The notes under the pieces are model-generated. The model saw only the letters and a program-made list of their open reading frames with translations, did no database searches and was not told the DNA's origin. DNA of 64,000 bases. Source: Nemania diffusa. Taxonomy: Eukaryota > Ascomycota > Sordariomycetes > Xylariales > Xylariaceae. The stretch spans positions 2,976,001 through 3,040,000 of the forward strand of contig JBBPUQ010000009.1 of assembly GCA_038501195.1 (NCBI GenBank), given 5' to 3'. Made by a program: the position numbers and the translations under genes. Shown piece by piece: positions 33,048-43,997 of this stretch (position 1 is the first letter of the stretch; each line of letters begins with the position of its first letter).

Positions 33048-33355
33048 ACCAAATCAATTGGTCATTGTGGCCGACCCGGTGTTTATGGGTAGGCTAGGCC
33101 AGGTAGGGGCGGGAGTGTTCTTCATGCGATGTTTTAATGAAGCCGCGAAAGCGCGAAGCACTTTCATGAAGCGCTCCAGGGCTTCTGACCTGACCAGAAA
33201 TGCATCATGCCGCTAGCGACGGGCTCAGTTAGTACTATGTATGTAAGTAACCCAGTCCAGACTACATACTTGGCAGCCGTTTTCAAACACTAACGGGCCA
33301 TTTCGGAGGCTGAGACGGAGCTGACGTATATTGAACTAGAAAATGAATAAACGTA

Positions 33356-35142
33356 CTAGGCATGCACATTCGGGTCGTTCATCGCGTTGCGGCAATGCGC
33401 GAAGAAGACCTGAATCTCCTCAGGTTGCCAACCCAGTAACGGCAGTTGAATAGCGCCCACTGCATACGTTATGAGTATAAATAGTCAGTCAATCTGGCGC
33501 ATGATTTCTCGTCGGCGCAGTGCAGACATCCTGGTGTCGGGGAAATACTGACTAGCTGGGAAGAACTGCTCCGCGGCAATTTGGTAGTATCTTCCTATGA
33601 GCCTCATTCTCCTACAAATACTTCTCATCAGCCCTCGGGCATAGAAAAGAAAGCGACGAATGTGTTCGTTTAGCCCTAAGTTTTTAGTCCGTGTGTCTCT
33701 CCTCAGGCCCTCGAACAAAAGCTTAACGGCGACGGCGGCTGCACATACTTATCTCTAGGCCATGTCCCATATGGAAGCTTGATGCTATAGTGCTTGATGT
33801 TCACAAAGCCACAGTCGGCCAAGTATTGACCGCCAAATACAGCTGCGTGCGATTTGGTCCCCAACTTGGCGAAGGCTTCCACCATGAGGTTAGTGAAGAC
33901 GAGAACCGGCCAATCTGGCGGGAGCGTGCCGTCGTCGCAATGGACCATGCCGTCGACATCCTGGAGCTCGACCCACGCACCCGGCTTCAGGTTCCTAATA
34001 CAGCCTAAGTTAACGGGACTCCTCATGTTGCCAGGTCTCGGAGATTAGTACCCATAAACATTTTTCAGAACATTAATAGGATCCCTACAACCAAATTTCC
34101 CGTTAGCTAGAGAGTTTTGAATAACCGTGTTGAAGTTTTGGAGTCCAAGTAGGTATACCTACTTAAGAATCGGAATCATGTTTCGTAGGTGGACAAAGTC
34201 CCAATCCCGGCCGTTCTCCCAAGTATCCTCCACCTATAATCTATTGTTAGTACAGAACATCAACCCAAACTTACAAGTAGATCATAAGTTCCAGTTGAGT
34301 ACAACTACTACTCTGTATTCGTCGACGGTTATCTTACTTACGTCATCAATCATAAACTTGCAATTAGGAGGCGTCCCTCCAACACCAACAGTTAGTATTT
34401 CCTTCGCCTTGAGATATCAACAACAGCTTTAAGGGCGCGCAGCGCTCCTACAATCGTGTTCAGCTAGCACAGGGGATGTGCCCCCCTAATATCTGCTACG
34501 ATAGGGTTGGACAAAGCTGACTTTTAGCGTGACTTACAGGGTGGTTGTATCGGACTTAGGTCTGACGTCGGGATTTAGCAAGAGTGTCATCTCTTACGAC
34601 AAGACAAGATGCACAACTGTCAATAGAAGGGAGCAACATACCTATGCCTAGCACATTCGCTGACGGGTACATTTCAGCCACGTCAATAGCCCAGGTGCCT
34701 GTCCCCGTGCCCAGATCCAGAATCTTGAGCGGATGGTCCGAAATAGGGGCAAAGAACCGCCGTCCGTCCGTTGCTTCAAGCATCATTGCATGCAGCATGC
34801 CTTCTCTCTCCTGCTCGGGCTCGTCGTTCGGGATAGGGTATCGGCCATGTCTAGCACCATATTTTAGTCAGTTAATGCTACCGACTGCGCGCTGGTGGGT
34901 GGGCTCCAGTTCCGGTTTGTCGAGAAAGCGATATACCTAAACCTGTGATACCGTCGCCCACCATGGTAACTATGGAGGTAGATACTAGAATCGATAGAAG
35001 TTGTGTCGGACATTGAATCTTCGTCATAGTCACTAGGAACGAATTCGTCTTCTTCATCTATGCCGCCGGCTTCGATAAGAGCCACCTCTTGCTCCGACTC
35101 GTTATCCGTGTCGCAGGAAGGGCCGGCTATCACGGGATCCAT
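33356..35142 (-). CDS. SAM-dependent methyltransferase, LaeA-like / TAM domain
   Basis: Nine exons join in frame: 34937-35142, 34642-34850, 34538-34561, 34342-34376, 34163-34233, 34052-34084, 33749-33994, 33622-33701 and 33356-33459, giving 335 residues. An acidic N-terminus (about 1-60) is followed by YHRFRHGRYPIPNDEPEQ, SAM motif I (LKILDLGTGTGTWAIDVA), the post-I segment DLSPIQPPWTPPNCKF, IDDVEDTW, and NLKPGAWVELQDVDG. The end is LLGWQPEEIQVFFAHCRNAM. Fungal members methylate small molecules or, like LaeA, act as regulators of secondary metabolism in the nucleus. The exons are unusually small (24, 33 and 35 nt). The C-terminus stops at HA, while relatives usually continue with Tyr and a short tail, so a tenth exon (donor GTACGT at 33356) is possible. 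It diverges from the P450. Confidence 0.85.
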
Positions 35143-36597
35143 TTGCGAGACGTTGGGATCCGGATGCGCGTCTGTAGAACAATGTCAAGATGCAGCCCTT
35201 CAGAGAGGATGAGGATTATTGGGGTAATCCAGTCTTACCAGGAGTTTTGTGCGACATAACCCCAAATCTCTCGGTAGCACACCTATCTTATTCCGACAAG
35301 TCCTTAAAACTACCTGTAATTGGCGATATCGTGCGATGAGGACAGTTGGGTTTTGGTTGTGGTATTCCCGTCTATAACTTATATATAAGTTAAAAGAGGT
35401 GTTTGTGAGATAAACTAAGAGAAGAAGTTGTATACTCACTCGTTCACGGGTTACACTGGATGTCTCGGATAGTTCAACGTGGGTTTGAATCGGCCGATGA
35501 GTGATTTGCTAACTGTTAGACATAAAAGAGGTAACCTAGATGACTGGCTATCTCAACATATCTTCTTACCCACCTCATCGTACCTTTCCTTCTCTCGCTG
35601 TAAGATAGTATTACTCTTAGCCCCCATTTCCTTTTCCAAATTGATTCTTTTCTGACGTACAGGATCTGAGATCTACCCGGCATATCGTAGTTGCGGGACC
35701 GGCCGGGGATTACCGAGTGCCAAAACTATGTTAAATATCCAATCACCGACGATGAAAGGATTCCCTTGCATACGTTAGGCCTACAATTTGGGTATGCCAT
35801 CCAAATGTGACAGGTCACTTGACTCAGCTCCCTAACTAGAAGATGCCTGGATCTAGGGGCTGCTGTCTCTGCTACCATCGCCTATTTCGTCCTTGCGCTT
35901 TACTTGCAAGTGATACATACATATATTCGTTGGTGTCTTTTAATGGTTTATTTCCTTCTCTCATGCATACTGCCCTCTTTGTGTTTTACTGGCATTGGGT
36001 ATTAGGTAGCCGCGTCGCTCTAGTATCACAACAGACAGGTTGGTGAGGAGATAGTTACGAATAGCTGAATACTTGTGGCAAATCGGATTGACTATTCCGA
36101 TATAGTAGCAATTCAGCCTCGTAAATATCGCATGGTGCATAGATATCTCCGGTATCCGAGCGAGCCTATAGAAGGATCCCGAGTGAGTCTAGACTCTGCG
36201 TCGTTTGACTGTCACCGCCTAGTATGCTGGTTAAAGACTGTAACCAGCAGTGCCAAGACAATCTTCTATTGTATACCCACATCTAGGGATTCGGATAACT
36301 ATGCCCTTAGTTCTCGGGTTTCTCTTTGTTTCTTTCAAAGTGATCGATCTTAGTCGACGGACCAAATCAGGACTCGCAGGTCTACCTGGCATGCCTACCT
36401 AAGTTAATATTTGTTTCTGTTACACGTTGAGTCTCGCCCAGTTATAGCCGTCGTTCTTGACTTTTCCGCATTTCGTGGGGTCGCAGACATCACATTCGAC
36501 AAAAAGCACTGCTTTTTGTTGTGCCCACGATTATAGAAAGAATACGGCGTAGATAGCTATTGAGTATTACGAAAGTAAGCCACCAAGCCACCAAGCC
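35143..36597. promoter_or_regulatory. Divergent promoter region (methyltransferase / P450), 1.45 kb
   Basis: Both flanking genes start here and point outward. No gene or clear operator is seen. The frame at 35200-35439 starts without support. Confidence 0.4.
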
Positions 36598-38431
36598 ATG
36601 GTAACTCAAGAAATGGAGGGTCTTAAAGTAGCCACACATTTGCCGACACCCGTCACACTATTTCTCTACGGCGTTGGCCTGTGTCTGTTCGCTACCATTG
36701 CCCATGGTTTCTGGTCATGGCAACGTCTGCGACATATACCCGGCCCATCTCTGGCTTCTGTCTCGCCCCTCTGGATGGTCAGGAAGTCCCTTACTGGGAC
36801 ATTCCACCAGCACTTACGTCATGTCTCCGAGGTCTATGGTACGGCTGTTGTGAAACCCTCTTAACACAGAGGGAAAAGAAACGCGAGAATTGACACCCGA
36901 TTGGCAGGCCCACTGGTTCGCATCGGTCCCAACGAACTTCTGTCAACCGACCCTGACGTGCTGCGAATGATGTCCGCCGTTCGCTCGCCCTATACTAAGG
37001 GCATCTTCTACGAGACGGGTCGCATCACCCCAGATCAAGACACGGTTGTCTCGCTTCGCAACGATGACGAGCACCGGGCGCTCAGAGCCAAGATGGGTAC
37101 CGCAGTGAGTTTTGCTTACGCGATTTCTTTGTGACACGCTGTATTATTATCAGCTAGTATTAATGTGTTGTAACCGGAAGTTCGGCGGCAAGGAAAACGA
37201 AGGGTTTGGATTTGGTGCCGGAATCGACCGACAAATCCTGGAACTCGTCAACCTCATCGAGACCAAGTACCTTTCCACAGCAACCGAGTACCGCCCCGTG
37301 CAGTTCTTCCAAAAAGTGTCTTTCTTTACCCTCGATGTTATAGGCGACATCTCATTCGGTGGCGCTTTTGGCTACCTTGATTTGGATACCGACCTATACC
37401 GATACCACCAGATTACTGACGAGTCATTACCCTTAATAAACATCCTATCAACGCTGCCATGGCTGGCTAACATCATTTATAAGTGGCCATTCAGTAAATT
37501 TTTACCTGCCGAAGGAGACAAGGTGGGCTTTGGCCGTTTGATGGGGTGAGAATAGCACTTCCCTTGAACTCAAATGCGGGAAAAAGAAAAGTATCACGGC
37601 AACTCGCAGCTAACACTTGCTAGACTCGTCAAATCCGTAGTTGACCAACGGCTAGCACCCGGCGCGAAACCGCAAAAGGACATGATGCAGGCGTTCATCA
37701 ACAGCGGCATGACCCGGGACGAGTTAACGCAGCAGGTATTTGTTCAGATGTAAGAAGCCCTCCAGGCGCAAGATTGTAGACAAGCATTTATCCCGGTGCT
37801 AAACCCGCCCGAAACCCGCAGCATTGCCGGCTCCGTGTCGACGACCACGGCAATCTGCATGACCCTACTCTGCCTCCTCACCAACCCCTCGGCCTACTCG
37901 GCCCTGCAGCGCGAGATAGACGGCGCCCATGCTGCAGGGAAACTGAGCAGCCCCGTCGCGGACTCCGAGGCCAGGGCCATGCCGTACCTGCAGGCCGTGA
38001 TCAGGGAGGGCCTGCGCTTCTACCCGCCCGTGCTGGGGCTGGGCAGCAAGCAGGTGCCCGCGGGCGGGGACGTGCTCAACGGCTACTACGTGCCCGCGGG
38101 CACGCAGGTCGGCATGAACTTCTTCGGCCTCATGCGCTCCAAGGAGACGTGGGGGTCCGACGCCGACGCGTTCCGGCCCGAGCGCTGGCTCGAGGCCGAC
38201 GCGCCGCGCGCGAGGAGGATGGGCGCCGTCGTGGATCTGGATTTTGGCTCAGGCAAGTACCAGTGCCTGGGCAAGCCCATCGCCATGATGGAGCTCAACA
38301 AGATCTTCGTCGAGCTGCTGCGCCGGTACGACTTCACGATCGTGAACCCCGAGAGCCCGATCAACACCCGGAGCGCCATCTTCTGGGTTGCGAAAGACTT
38401 CTGGCTCAGGATCACGAGGAGGGGCACGTAA
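36598..38431 (+). CDS. Cytochrome P450, pisatin demethylase-like
   Basis: Five exons (36598-36838, 36908-37104, 37181-37545, 37624-37749, 37822-38431) encode 512 residues. The four introns are 69, 76, 78 and 72 nt. An N-terminal membrane anchor (VTLFLYGVGLCLFATIAHGF) is followed by PGPSLASVSPLW and GPLVRIGPNELLSTDP, typical of the pisatin-demethylase-like fungal group. The I-helix region is AGSVSTTTAI, the ExxR is Glu372-Arg375, the PERW is 429-432, and the haem loop FGSGKYQCLG carries the cysteine ligand Cys458. The enzyme would oxidise a small hydrophobic substrate at the ER using NADPH-P450 reductase. The last exon is more GC-rich than the first four. It is flanked by the methyltransferase (divergent) and the enoyl-reductase-like gene (convergent). 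Confidence 0.93.
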
Positions 38432-39168
38432 AATTTGGTGTGAGATTGATGATGAAAGTTGAAATCATTTTTTTAGCGATTTCCAATGCATTATCACTGT
38501 TGTCATAAAAGCGTAAAATCTGCCATGCTGCCCTTCTTGTATCTACAATATCGATATCAGACAAGACTACGGCAGTACAGATAGGGACCTATCAATAGCC
38601 ACGAACTTTTTATTTAGTGTCTAACTTACATGATATACGATTTGAATGCATTTCTGAAAATTTTTTAATAGCATCATTATTAGGTAGTTTAGCAGACAAA
38701 TCTTCATAGCTCAAATTACCCTCAGATTATCGAGGGCGGCTCATGGTGCGATGATGACAGGATAGTGCGTGCATATAGTCGCTAGGATCAAAAACTTAAA
38801 TCCCTTTATTCTCATTGTTCAAGCAGACTATTGCTTATACTTGTAAGGATAGTTTACCTATAATTAGTAATCACGTAGGGTGCCTGTGATACCTGATATT
38901 TCTCCTATGGGCGCCATCTTTGCTCTACCAGGACAGGTCCTTTTGCATCATGCTGTATTACATATCTTTCAAGCCCCTAGCTCAAGCCATCAAAGCATGT
39001 CACACATTCGCCATTCTAACGACTTTTAAAACTGACTAGCTATTAATTACTACGTAACCGCAGGGCCATGACATCTCGAGATGCTTCACACACCATCCCT
39101 CGACGACTTCAAATATAAGCATCATAGAACCGGCGATGCTTCAAGGCTCACAACCTCGGCCCAGGGAG
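38432..39168. other. Intergenic between convergent P450 and reductase
   Basis: AT-rich 3' flanks of both genes. Nothing else is seen. Confidence 0.5.
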
Positions 39169-40354
39169 TCACTCAACGCCCTCCGTATCCGCTATTCTAA
39201 ACACAAACTTAACCGCATTCGCCTTACCCTCCTTCAACTTCTCCAACGCCCCCTGCACGCCCGCCAGCCCCCCCGGCACGACAACCTGCGGCTGCGCCTT
39301 GAACCACCCCTCCTGCAGCCCGCGCGCGAAGTAGCGGTAATACACGTACCCAAAGTCCTTCGCGTCCTTATGCACGCTCCCCACGTTCGTGAACGCATGG
39401 CTCACAGACGCCGGGATATCGCCCTCCTTCGGCGGCAGCACCAGCGCCAGCTTCGCGCCCTCAGCGAGGACCTTGCCCAGGTTCACATAGCTCGTGCCCT
39501 CGGCCACGGCGTCGAAGGCGTGCAGGAGCGGCTTTCCGGTGTCGGCAACGGCCTTCTTGAGCGCGTCCACGAGCGCGCCGTCGCCGGCGCGGTAGTCGAG
39601 CACGACGTCGCCTTTGCCGCGGTCGATGAGCGCCTCGACGTGCGGCGCGGAGCGCCCCGCGACGCAGATGAGGGGGTGGATGTTGCTGCGCTGCGCGAGC
39701 TGCACGGCGTAGGACCCGACGGCGGAGGCGGCGCCGTAGATGACGAGGGGGGTCGGCGCCGTGGCCGGGGCCCAGGGCTGCGGGAGGCCGAGGCGGATGT
39801 AGAGGCCCACGGCCGACGTCATAGCCGCCAGCGGGATCGCGGCCGCCTCTGGGAATGAATATCATGTTAGCTGACGGCGGTGCGGGATTGAACATGGGCT
39901 CGTCTGTGAGGAGCGGTCTGCTCTTCTCGTGAAATGCTGGGTATGGTGTCTCACCTTCAAAGGTTGTGTGCTTGGGGATGTGGAACGTAGTGTGCTGCCA
40001 AGCCACGGCGTACTCGGCGTAGGAGCCGCCCGGCGTGAGCATCTCGTGGAAGGCGGCCACGCGGTCGCCGGGCTTGAACTCGAAGACGTTCTCGCCCACC
40101 TCATGGACGATGCCCGCGATGTCGTCGCCTTCGTTCGCCGTCGTGTCCCTCCACTCCGGGAGCTTCCAGTCCTTGGGGTTGGAGCCGCTCACCACGACCT
40201 TGATGATGACCTGGTCGGCCCCCGGCTTGGGGATTGGCGAGTCGACAATCTGGACCTTTGGTCCTGAGGGGGCATTAGCCTAGATAGTCCAATGGACTCC
40301 GTCATTATCAATATCAATTATTGAAATACCTTTGCTGACAAATGCTTCTTTCAT
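39169..40354 (-). CDS. MDR-family reductase (trans-enoyl reductase / quinone oxidoreductase-like)
   Basis: Three exons (40330-40354, 39955-40263, 39169-39848) encode 337 residues; introns are 66 and 106 nt. The GroES-like N-terminal domain includes SGSNPKDWKLPEW, DIAGIVHEVGENVFEFKPGD and FHEMLTPGGSYAEYA. The nucleotide-binding domain has VIYGAASAVGSYAVQLAQ and VLDYRAGDG. The catalytic-zinc Cys/His pair of classical alcohol dehydrogenases is not evident, in keeping with zinc-free NADPH enoyl reductases. Fungal relatives include the stand-alone enoyl reductases that serve polyketide synthases (LovC type) and many toxic-aldehyde or quinone reductases. No synthase lies within view, so which one applies is open. 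The coding sequence is GC-rich. Confidence 0.88.
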
Positions 40355-41024
40355 CGTGACTTTTGAGCACGCTCTACCTAATATACGTGATGTTAGAGGG
40401 GATAAGAGATGGGTTCTTTATCTACAGCTGTCGATTTGAGGGGTAGGTGGCGAGTGAGGACTACTTATATAATGTTGGTAACATGAATTGGGTAATTAAC
40501 CTCGAGTGTAATGAACATTCTAGATACCTAGGTAGATTCATCATCACACCATTGCCGGTGCGGGGGCACTGGTCCGGTTGTGCCGCCATTGCGCCGATGT
40601 GCCATTTGTCCCGTGCAAGCGTCCTATCTTAGAGCCTGACTGGTATAGATAATACTTGCAGGCAGAATTGACGTGATTGCATGGCTGAGAACGATACTTG
40701 GATCAATGTAGAGCCTCTCGTATTCGTTCGTAACCCGACGTACCAAGTTAACCTATATGCTTGATAAGCAAAAAAAAAAAAAAAAAACACTGCCAAGTCG
40801 GATTTAAAATGTGCGCTTTGATATTTAGATGTTGGGTAGGTAGTGTCTCACTAGAGATGGAATTAGTTTAGAATGTTGGTTAGAATCATTTACACGTTTT
40901 TGTACAATGCAAGCCACCCACTAATACAAGCCTAGACAGATGAGTATACCTAGCAAATATTCTACATCATCAGAATGCCCCTCAGTATGGATAATGGAAG
41001 ATCAATATACTCGTTTTCGTCATA
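40355..41024. other. Intergenic with poly-A tract
   Basis: This is the reductase promoter and 3' flank of the ZZ/EF-hand gene. A run of 18 A lies near 40770-40787. No gene is seen. Confidence 0.5.
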
Positions 41025-43997
41025 CTATGATGGAATACAAAAGTCGATCCAGCTACCCAGGTAGGCTAGGCGATTCTTTGATCCCTCCTGGAATTCATGC
41101 TCCCGATATATTTCCTCAAATTCCGCATAGCTCAGGCGACCCCATCCGCCACGATCCTTCGCCTCTTGCTCGGCTTCATCGAGTACTTTCCAGAACCTCA
41201 AGGTTTCGCGTGAGATGTGAATCGGCGTTTCTGGTCTTGCAATACGCGGTTCCGAGGCTACTGGCGTTCCCTGATCGCTTGTGGGCGTTCTTGATCTCTC
41301 GGCTACTGATGCTGAGCTCTCAGTCTTGTCGTCACTGTCTGTTTGTGTACACATGTCGTAATCCTCTAGTGGTGTGCTGTTGGGCATGAATTGTGGCATT
41401 GTGGGATCCCGGCGCCCGAGTACGGCTGGAGCAGAATCATCCGCCAGAAACGTTGTTGCCCACTGAATGCTTCTAGGTGCATTGTTTTGCAAACCTTGTT
41501 CGACATTTTGGCTGGGTTGGTCAGTCGTTTCGGGTGCTAGTTCCCCGTTGAGAGCACCCGGGCTTGCAACGGTATAGCCGCTAGTAGATAGGAGCTCCTG
41601 TAGATTTTGTTGCGAGATTGCTCGCCCTGTGGGGAATTGTCGAGGCGCTCCTGGAGACTCGTTCATCGAGTCATCATCCGAATCCTCATCTTGTGGGTCA
41701 AATTTGTCGAGAAGCTGGCGGTGTTTCTCTCGCTGCTCCCTAGTCTCAGCCGCTTCTACGGCTAGGTCTTCCTTCTTTTTAAATAATGCATCCAACAACT
41801 CATTAAAAGCCTGCTGGGTAATTTGATAGAGAATCTCTTTCCCGGCATCTCGCTCGGCGTCTGGGATCTCCATACCACCCCAACGCTCCGGTACACTACG
41901 CGATGATGTAGAATGGTTCGATCGAGTTTCAAAGTCGTCAGTATCTTCTACAAAACGCACTTTAGATGACGATCGAGACCTAGGGGACAGAAGTGGTAGG
42001 GCCGACTTCGATGGCTCTGCAGTGTCATTGGCGTTGGCGTTGGCGTGGGCTAGTGTATCTTGGTCGTCACGCCAGCCTTGAGGGGCCATACCTCCTTCTT
42101 CCTCATCTAAGTAGAATTGGCGTCGCTTCCAGCGTTCGTAAAGCTGCTTCCGTGCATTGGCTCGTTTTCGCCTGTCGAAACTTAGTTGCTGCGGGTTGGC
42201 AAACGAGTCACGTTGGGGTTGGAGTGGTCTCCCCGTTGGCAAAGTATTGACAAATTCCCTAGCGTCGGGTGGCCCTGAGGACGAAACGTGGTTTACGTTA
42301 TCATCGGCGGGGGGATTGCTCGATTCACCCTCTTCGTCTATCCGATCGTCGTGGGTACTTTGGTAACCTTCATCAGAGGAGCCTGTGTCGCAATCCTCAG
42401 CCAATGTTACTCTCGATTCTCGGCGACGAATCGAATCGAGGATTCCATCAAGTTGAGCGTGATCGCCGGAAAGCAAGGCGCTTAGATCAACCGTGTCCTC
42501 AGGTGGATTTAGAATTCCCGGCCAGTACTGAGAATCTCTCGCAGGAGATTGTGGCCTGCGCGAGGAGGACCCAAAAGATTCAGTAAAGAGGCTTTGGTTA
42601 CTATTTCGAGTGAAGAGTTCCCGGAGTATATCCTCGCGGCTGGACGCATCAGGTTTGTCTTCGTTGACTGCTCCTTTGCCATCGACAACGTCGACCTCAC
42701 CTCCAGAGCGAACGACTTTGCCCTCCATAAATCGGCCGCCCTCGGCATCGGGGATTCTTTGATCTCTGCCGAATAGACTACTGATGGGTTGTCTACCACT
42801 AACAAGCTGCTGAACCTCGACATTGGTCATCATGTAATCATCTAAGCCTTCAACAGTGTCTCGGTGCATCTGCTTGTAAGATACGTAGTAGGCGCGGAAC
42901 ATGCGTAAGAAGTCACGGCGGTTGACATAACCATCGCCATCAACATCGTAGCCGTCGAATGTCCTCTTTAGCTTATCCTTCCGTCGCTTGTATGAAACAC
43001 CATCTAGATACTCCTCGAAGCCGATGAGATCGTCGTGGTTAGTATCGTAGAATGCAAACATGCGATCGTGAATTAGGTTGGGTGCAGGGTGACGATAGCC
43101 GGCTGATGGCACTAGACAGCGCTCAAAGGTCTTGCGATCCATAGCGAGACAGAGACCGTTGGGGTCCTCCCTCCACTCAGTATTCGCCATGAAGGTCCAC
43201 TGCTCCCAGAGAGCATCTAGCTCAACCCTCTCGAAACCAGTCTCGTGAGACCACTTGGTAAGCAGTTCCCTCGGTAGGTTTTGTGACACGCTGTTAGGGT
43301 CCCCGGGATACCATGGAGGCTGTACGTATCGTGCAGCCGAGGAGGGCACAGGGACCTTGACCTTGTAGAAGACGTGGGCTTTGTTGTGAGAACCTTGGGA
43401 CTCGCACATTTCGCATAGATCAAAGTCGGGGCAGTTGGCACAACGGTAGCGGATGCCCCGAATGGGGAGCATGCCGCACCCATTACACAAGCAGCCACGG
43501 TGAACATAGGCATTGCGCCGCGCGTTATCCTCGGATACCCTAAACAGCAGAGTGACTATGTTTTCGCCGGTGCGCGGGCGCGAGCCATGGGAGGGGTCAT
43601 TGTACCAGTCGTCGGGTTGCTCAGCCTGTAGAGGGACGGCAGTAGAGATAGGGATCGGGACGCTGCTGGGGTCAGGGGCGGGCTCGTTCAGGGGGCCGAA
43701 GGTGGTATCGTCGAGATGGTCGTCGCCGTGGGACTCGTCGCCGGATGAGTCGTCTTGTCGCTGGCTCGGGCGGCGCGGGCGTCGCACCGCATTACGGCGA
43801 TGTAGGCGTGGACCGGAGCCCGAGCCTAGACCAGCCGCGTCTCGGCCTCCCTGCTCAGCCGGATAGTAGTAACGATAGTAATACCACAAAGAAGCCGCGG
43901 CGGTGGCGGCGGCGGCGGCAGAGGCTAGGGCGACGGCGATTCTGGGGCGTGTTAACGTCGATGCAGCTACCGTAGATGACGACGACGAGGAGGCCAT
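41025..43997 (-). CDS. ZZ zinc-finger and EF-hand membrane protein
   Basis: A single 990-residue exon. After a Ser-rich start, residues 19-40 form a likely membrane span (IAVALASAAAAATAAASLWY), followed by an Arg/Ser-rich disordered region. A ZZ zinc finger occupies about 166-212 (CLCNGCG, YRCANCPDFDLCEMC, with His204 and His208). Two EF-hand loops follow: DTNHDDLIGFEEY (318-330) and DVDGDGYVNRRDF (351-363), both with acidic ligands at the expected positions. The remaining 600 residues are largely acidic and disordered, with conserved-looking islands (LYERWKRRQFYLDEEEGG; EILYQITQQAFNELLDALFK). This architecture recurs in Pezizomycotina as a calcium-binding membrane protein without assigned function; ZZ domains bind peptides or SUMO, so it may be a calcium-responsive scaffold. 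That role is inference. Confidence 0.9.
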   Translation of the reverse strand: MASSSSSSTVAASTLTRPRIAVALASAAAAATAAASLWYYYRYYYPAEQGGRDAAGLGSGSGPRLHRRNAVRRPRRPSQRQDDSSGDESHGDDHLDDTTFGPLNEPAPDPSSVPIPISTAVPLQAEQPDDWYNDPSHGSRPRTGENIVTLLFRVSEDNARRNAYVHRGCLCNGCGMLPIRGIRYRCANCPDFDLCEMCESQGSHNKAHVFYKVKVPVPSSAARYVQPPWYPGDPNSVSQNLPRELLTKWSHETGFERVELDALWEQWTFMANTEWREDPNGLCLAMDRKTFERCLVPSAGYRHPAPNLIHDRMFAFYDTNHDDLIGFEEYLDGVSYKRRKDKLKRTFDGYDVDGDGYVNRRDFLRMFRAYYVSYKQMHRDTVEGLDDYMMTNVEVQQLVSGRQPISSLFGRDQRIPDAEGGRFMEGKVVRSGGEVDVVDGKGAVNEDKPDASSREDILRELFTRNSNQSLFTESFGSSSRRPQSPARDSQYWPGILNPPEDTVDLSALLSGDHAQLDGILDSIRRRESRVTLAEDCDTGSSDEGYQSTHDDRIDEEGESSNPPADDNVNHVSSSGPPDAREFVNTLPTGRPLQPQRDSFANPQQLSFDRRKRANARKQLYERWKRRQFYLDEEEGGMAPQGWRDDQDTLAHANANANDTAEPSKSALPLLSPRSRSSSKVRFVEDTDDFETRSNHSTSSRSVPERWGGMEIPDAERDAGKEILYQITQQAFNELLDALFKKKEDLAVEAAETREQREKHRQLLDKFDPQDEDSDDDSMNESPGAPRQFPTGRAISQQNLQELLSTSGYTVASPGALNGELAPETTDQPSQNVEQGLQNNAPRSIQWATTFLADDSAPAVLGRRDPTMPQFMPNSTPLEDYDMCTQTDSDDKTESSASVAERSRTPTSDQGTPVASEPRIARPETPIHISRETLRFWKVLDEAEQEAKDRGGWGRLSYAEFEEIYREHEFQEGSKNRLAYLGSWIDFCIPS

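Noticed and set aside
33356..35142. Methyltransferase as a broken gene
   Set aside because: All nine exons join in frame with GT-AG introns and all SAM-binding motifs are intact.
39136..39858. Long plus-strand frame of 240 codons
   Set aside because: It lies opposite the reductase exon; Arg/His-rich composition comes from GC-rich third positions on the other strand.
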